DNA of 36,398 nucleotides from Bacillota bacterium (lineage in GTDB: Bacteria > Bacillota > UBA4882 > UBA10575). Under the pieces are notes generated by a model. The model made no database searches. It was not told the origin of the DNA and saw only the letters and a list, made by a program, of their open reading frames with translations. Location: positions 1 through 36,398 of the forward strand of contig DUNX01000017.1 in the NCBI GenBank assembly GCA_012839115.1. The letters run 5' to 3'. This document shows positions 36,083-36,398 of this stretch, in pieces. A program made the position numbers and the translations under genes. Position 1 is the stretch's first letter; each line of letters begins with the position of its first letter.

Positions 36083-36398
36083 TCAGGAAGGCCTGAAAGG
36101 CATTCCCAAAAGTCTTAATAACTCAAACGCCTCTTCATCGGTTTTAGCCGAAGTAACAATCACCACATCCATCCCGCGGATTTTATCGATCTTATCATAA
36201 TTAATCTCCGGAAAAATTAACTGCTCCCGCAGTCCCAGACTGTAATTGCCCCGCCCGTCAAAGGACCGGGAGGAAACCCCGCGGAAATCACGGATCCGTG
36301 GTAAGGCAATATTAAAAAGCTTATCAAGGAATTCGTACATACGCTGACCGCGCAGGGTTACTTTACAGCCCACCGGTACCCCGGCCCGGACTTTGAAC
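36083..36398 (-). CDS. rplE: 50S ribosomal protein L5 (partial, 5' end outside window)
   Basis: C-terminal ~105 residues of the 5S rRNA-binding protein L5. The frame reads from the window edge as [17 protein letters not shown], then [42 protein letters not shown], and ends RLLGMPF. The internal GTG at 36373 is not the true start because L5 similarity continues past it to the edge. Confidence 0.97.
   Translation of the reverse strand, partial: FKVRAGVPVGCKVTLRGQRMYEFLDKLFNIALPRIRDFRGVSSRSFDGRGNYSLGLREQLIFPEINYDKIDKIRGMDVVIVTSAKTDEEAFELLRLLGMPFRPS

Overview
This window is almost certainly chromosomal DNA of an anaerobic, fermentative, probably motile member of the Firmicutes (a Clostridia-like or deeper-branching lineage; genus not determined). 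The evidence is the gene order of the spc/alpha ribosomal operons running into ecfA1-ecfA2-ecfT-truA, the Gram-positive division cluster yggS-sepF-proC-yggT-ylmH-divIVA, WhiA, a tmRNA tag that starts GK like the Bacillus one, zinc-binding forms of S4, S14, L36 and Adk, an anaerobic ribonucleotide reductase activase and acetate kinase. Every protein gene except one lies on the minus strand, so the window is described from high to low coordinates, in the direction of transcription.

Region 36398-23161 is a long ribosomal/translation superoperon: rplE (cut by the window edge), rpsN, rpsH, rplF, rplR, rpsE, rpmD, rplO, secY, adk, map, a KOW RNA-binding protein, infA, rpmJ, rpsM, rpsK, rpsD, rpoA, rplQ, then the energy-coupling-factor vitamin transporter core ecfA1-ecfA2-ecfT and truA. 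Two breaks stand out: a 209-nt gap between rpsK and rpsD, and a 342-nt gap between ecfA2 and ecfT that holds a 195-bp segment bounded by 13-bp perfect inverted repeats.

Region 23073-19549 holds a class I glutamine amidotransferase and the t6A tRNA-modification operon tsaE-tsaB-rimI-tsaD, which closes with a terminator. The next 240 bp carry five DnaA-box-like sequences, all in the same orientation, in front of nrdG. Region 19306-12528 carries nrdG, pgeF, an HlyD-type membrane protein and the cell-division cluster. Between the HlyD gene and yggS is a 7-bp tandem repeat array with a 108-bp higher-order period.

Region 12531-5287 joins whiA directly to the lower-glycolysis operon gap-pgk-tpiA-gpmI-eno, with conspicuous stem-loops between gap and pgk and between pgk and tpiA. 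The one plus-strand gene, a Dps-type ferritin, converges on eno at a shared bidirectional terminator and is divergent from secG. Region 4204-1 holds secG, a methyl-accepting chemotaxis protein with a Cys-rich C-terminal module, ackA, smpB and the 5' two-thirds of the tmRNA gene ssrA.

Nearly every annotated gene belongs to a known family. The less expected material is in the intergenic regions: GCGC-armed mini-hairpins at many gene junctions, the heptamer array, the DnaA-box cluster and the inverted-repeat-bounded segment in the ecf operon. No CRISPR array, tRNA, rRNA, transposase or integrase was found.
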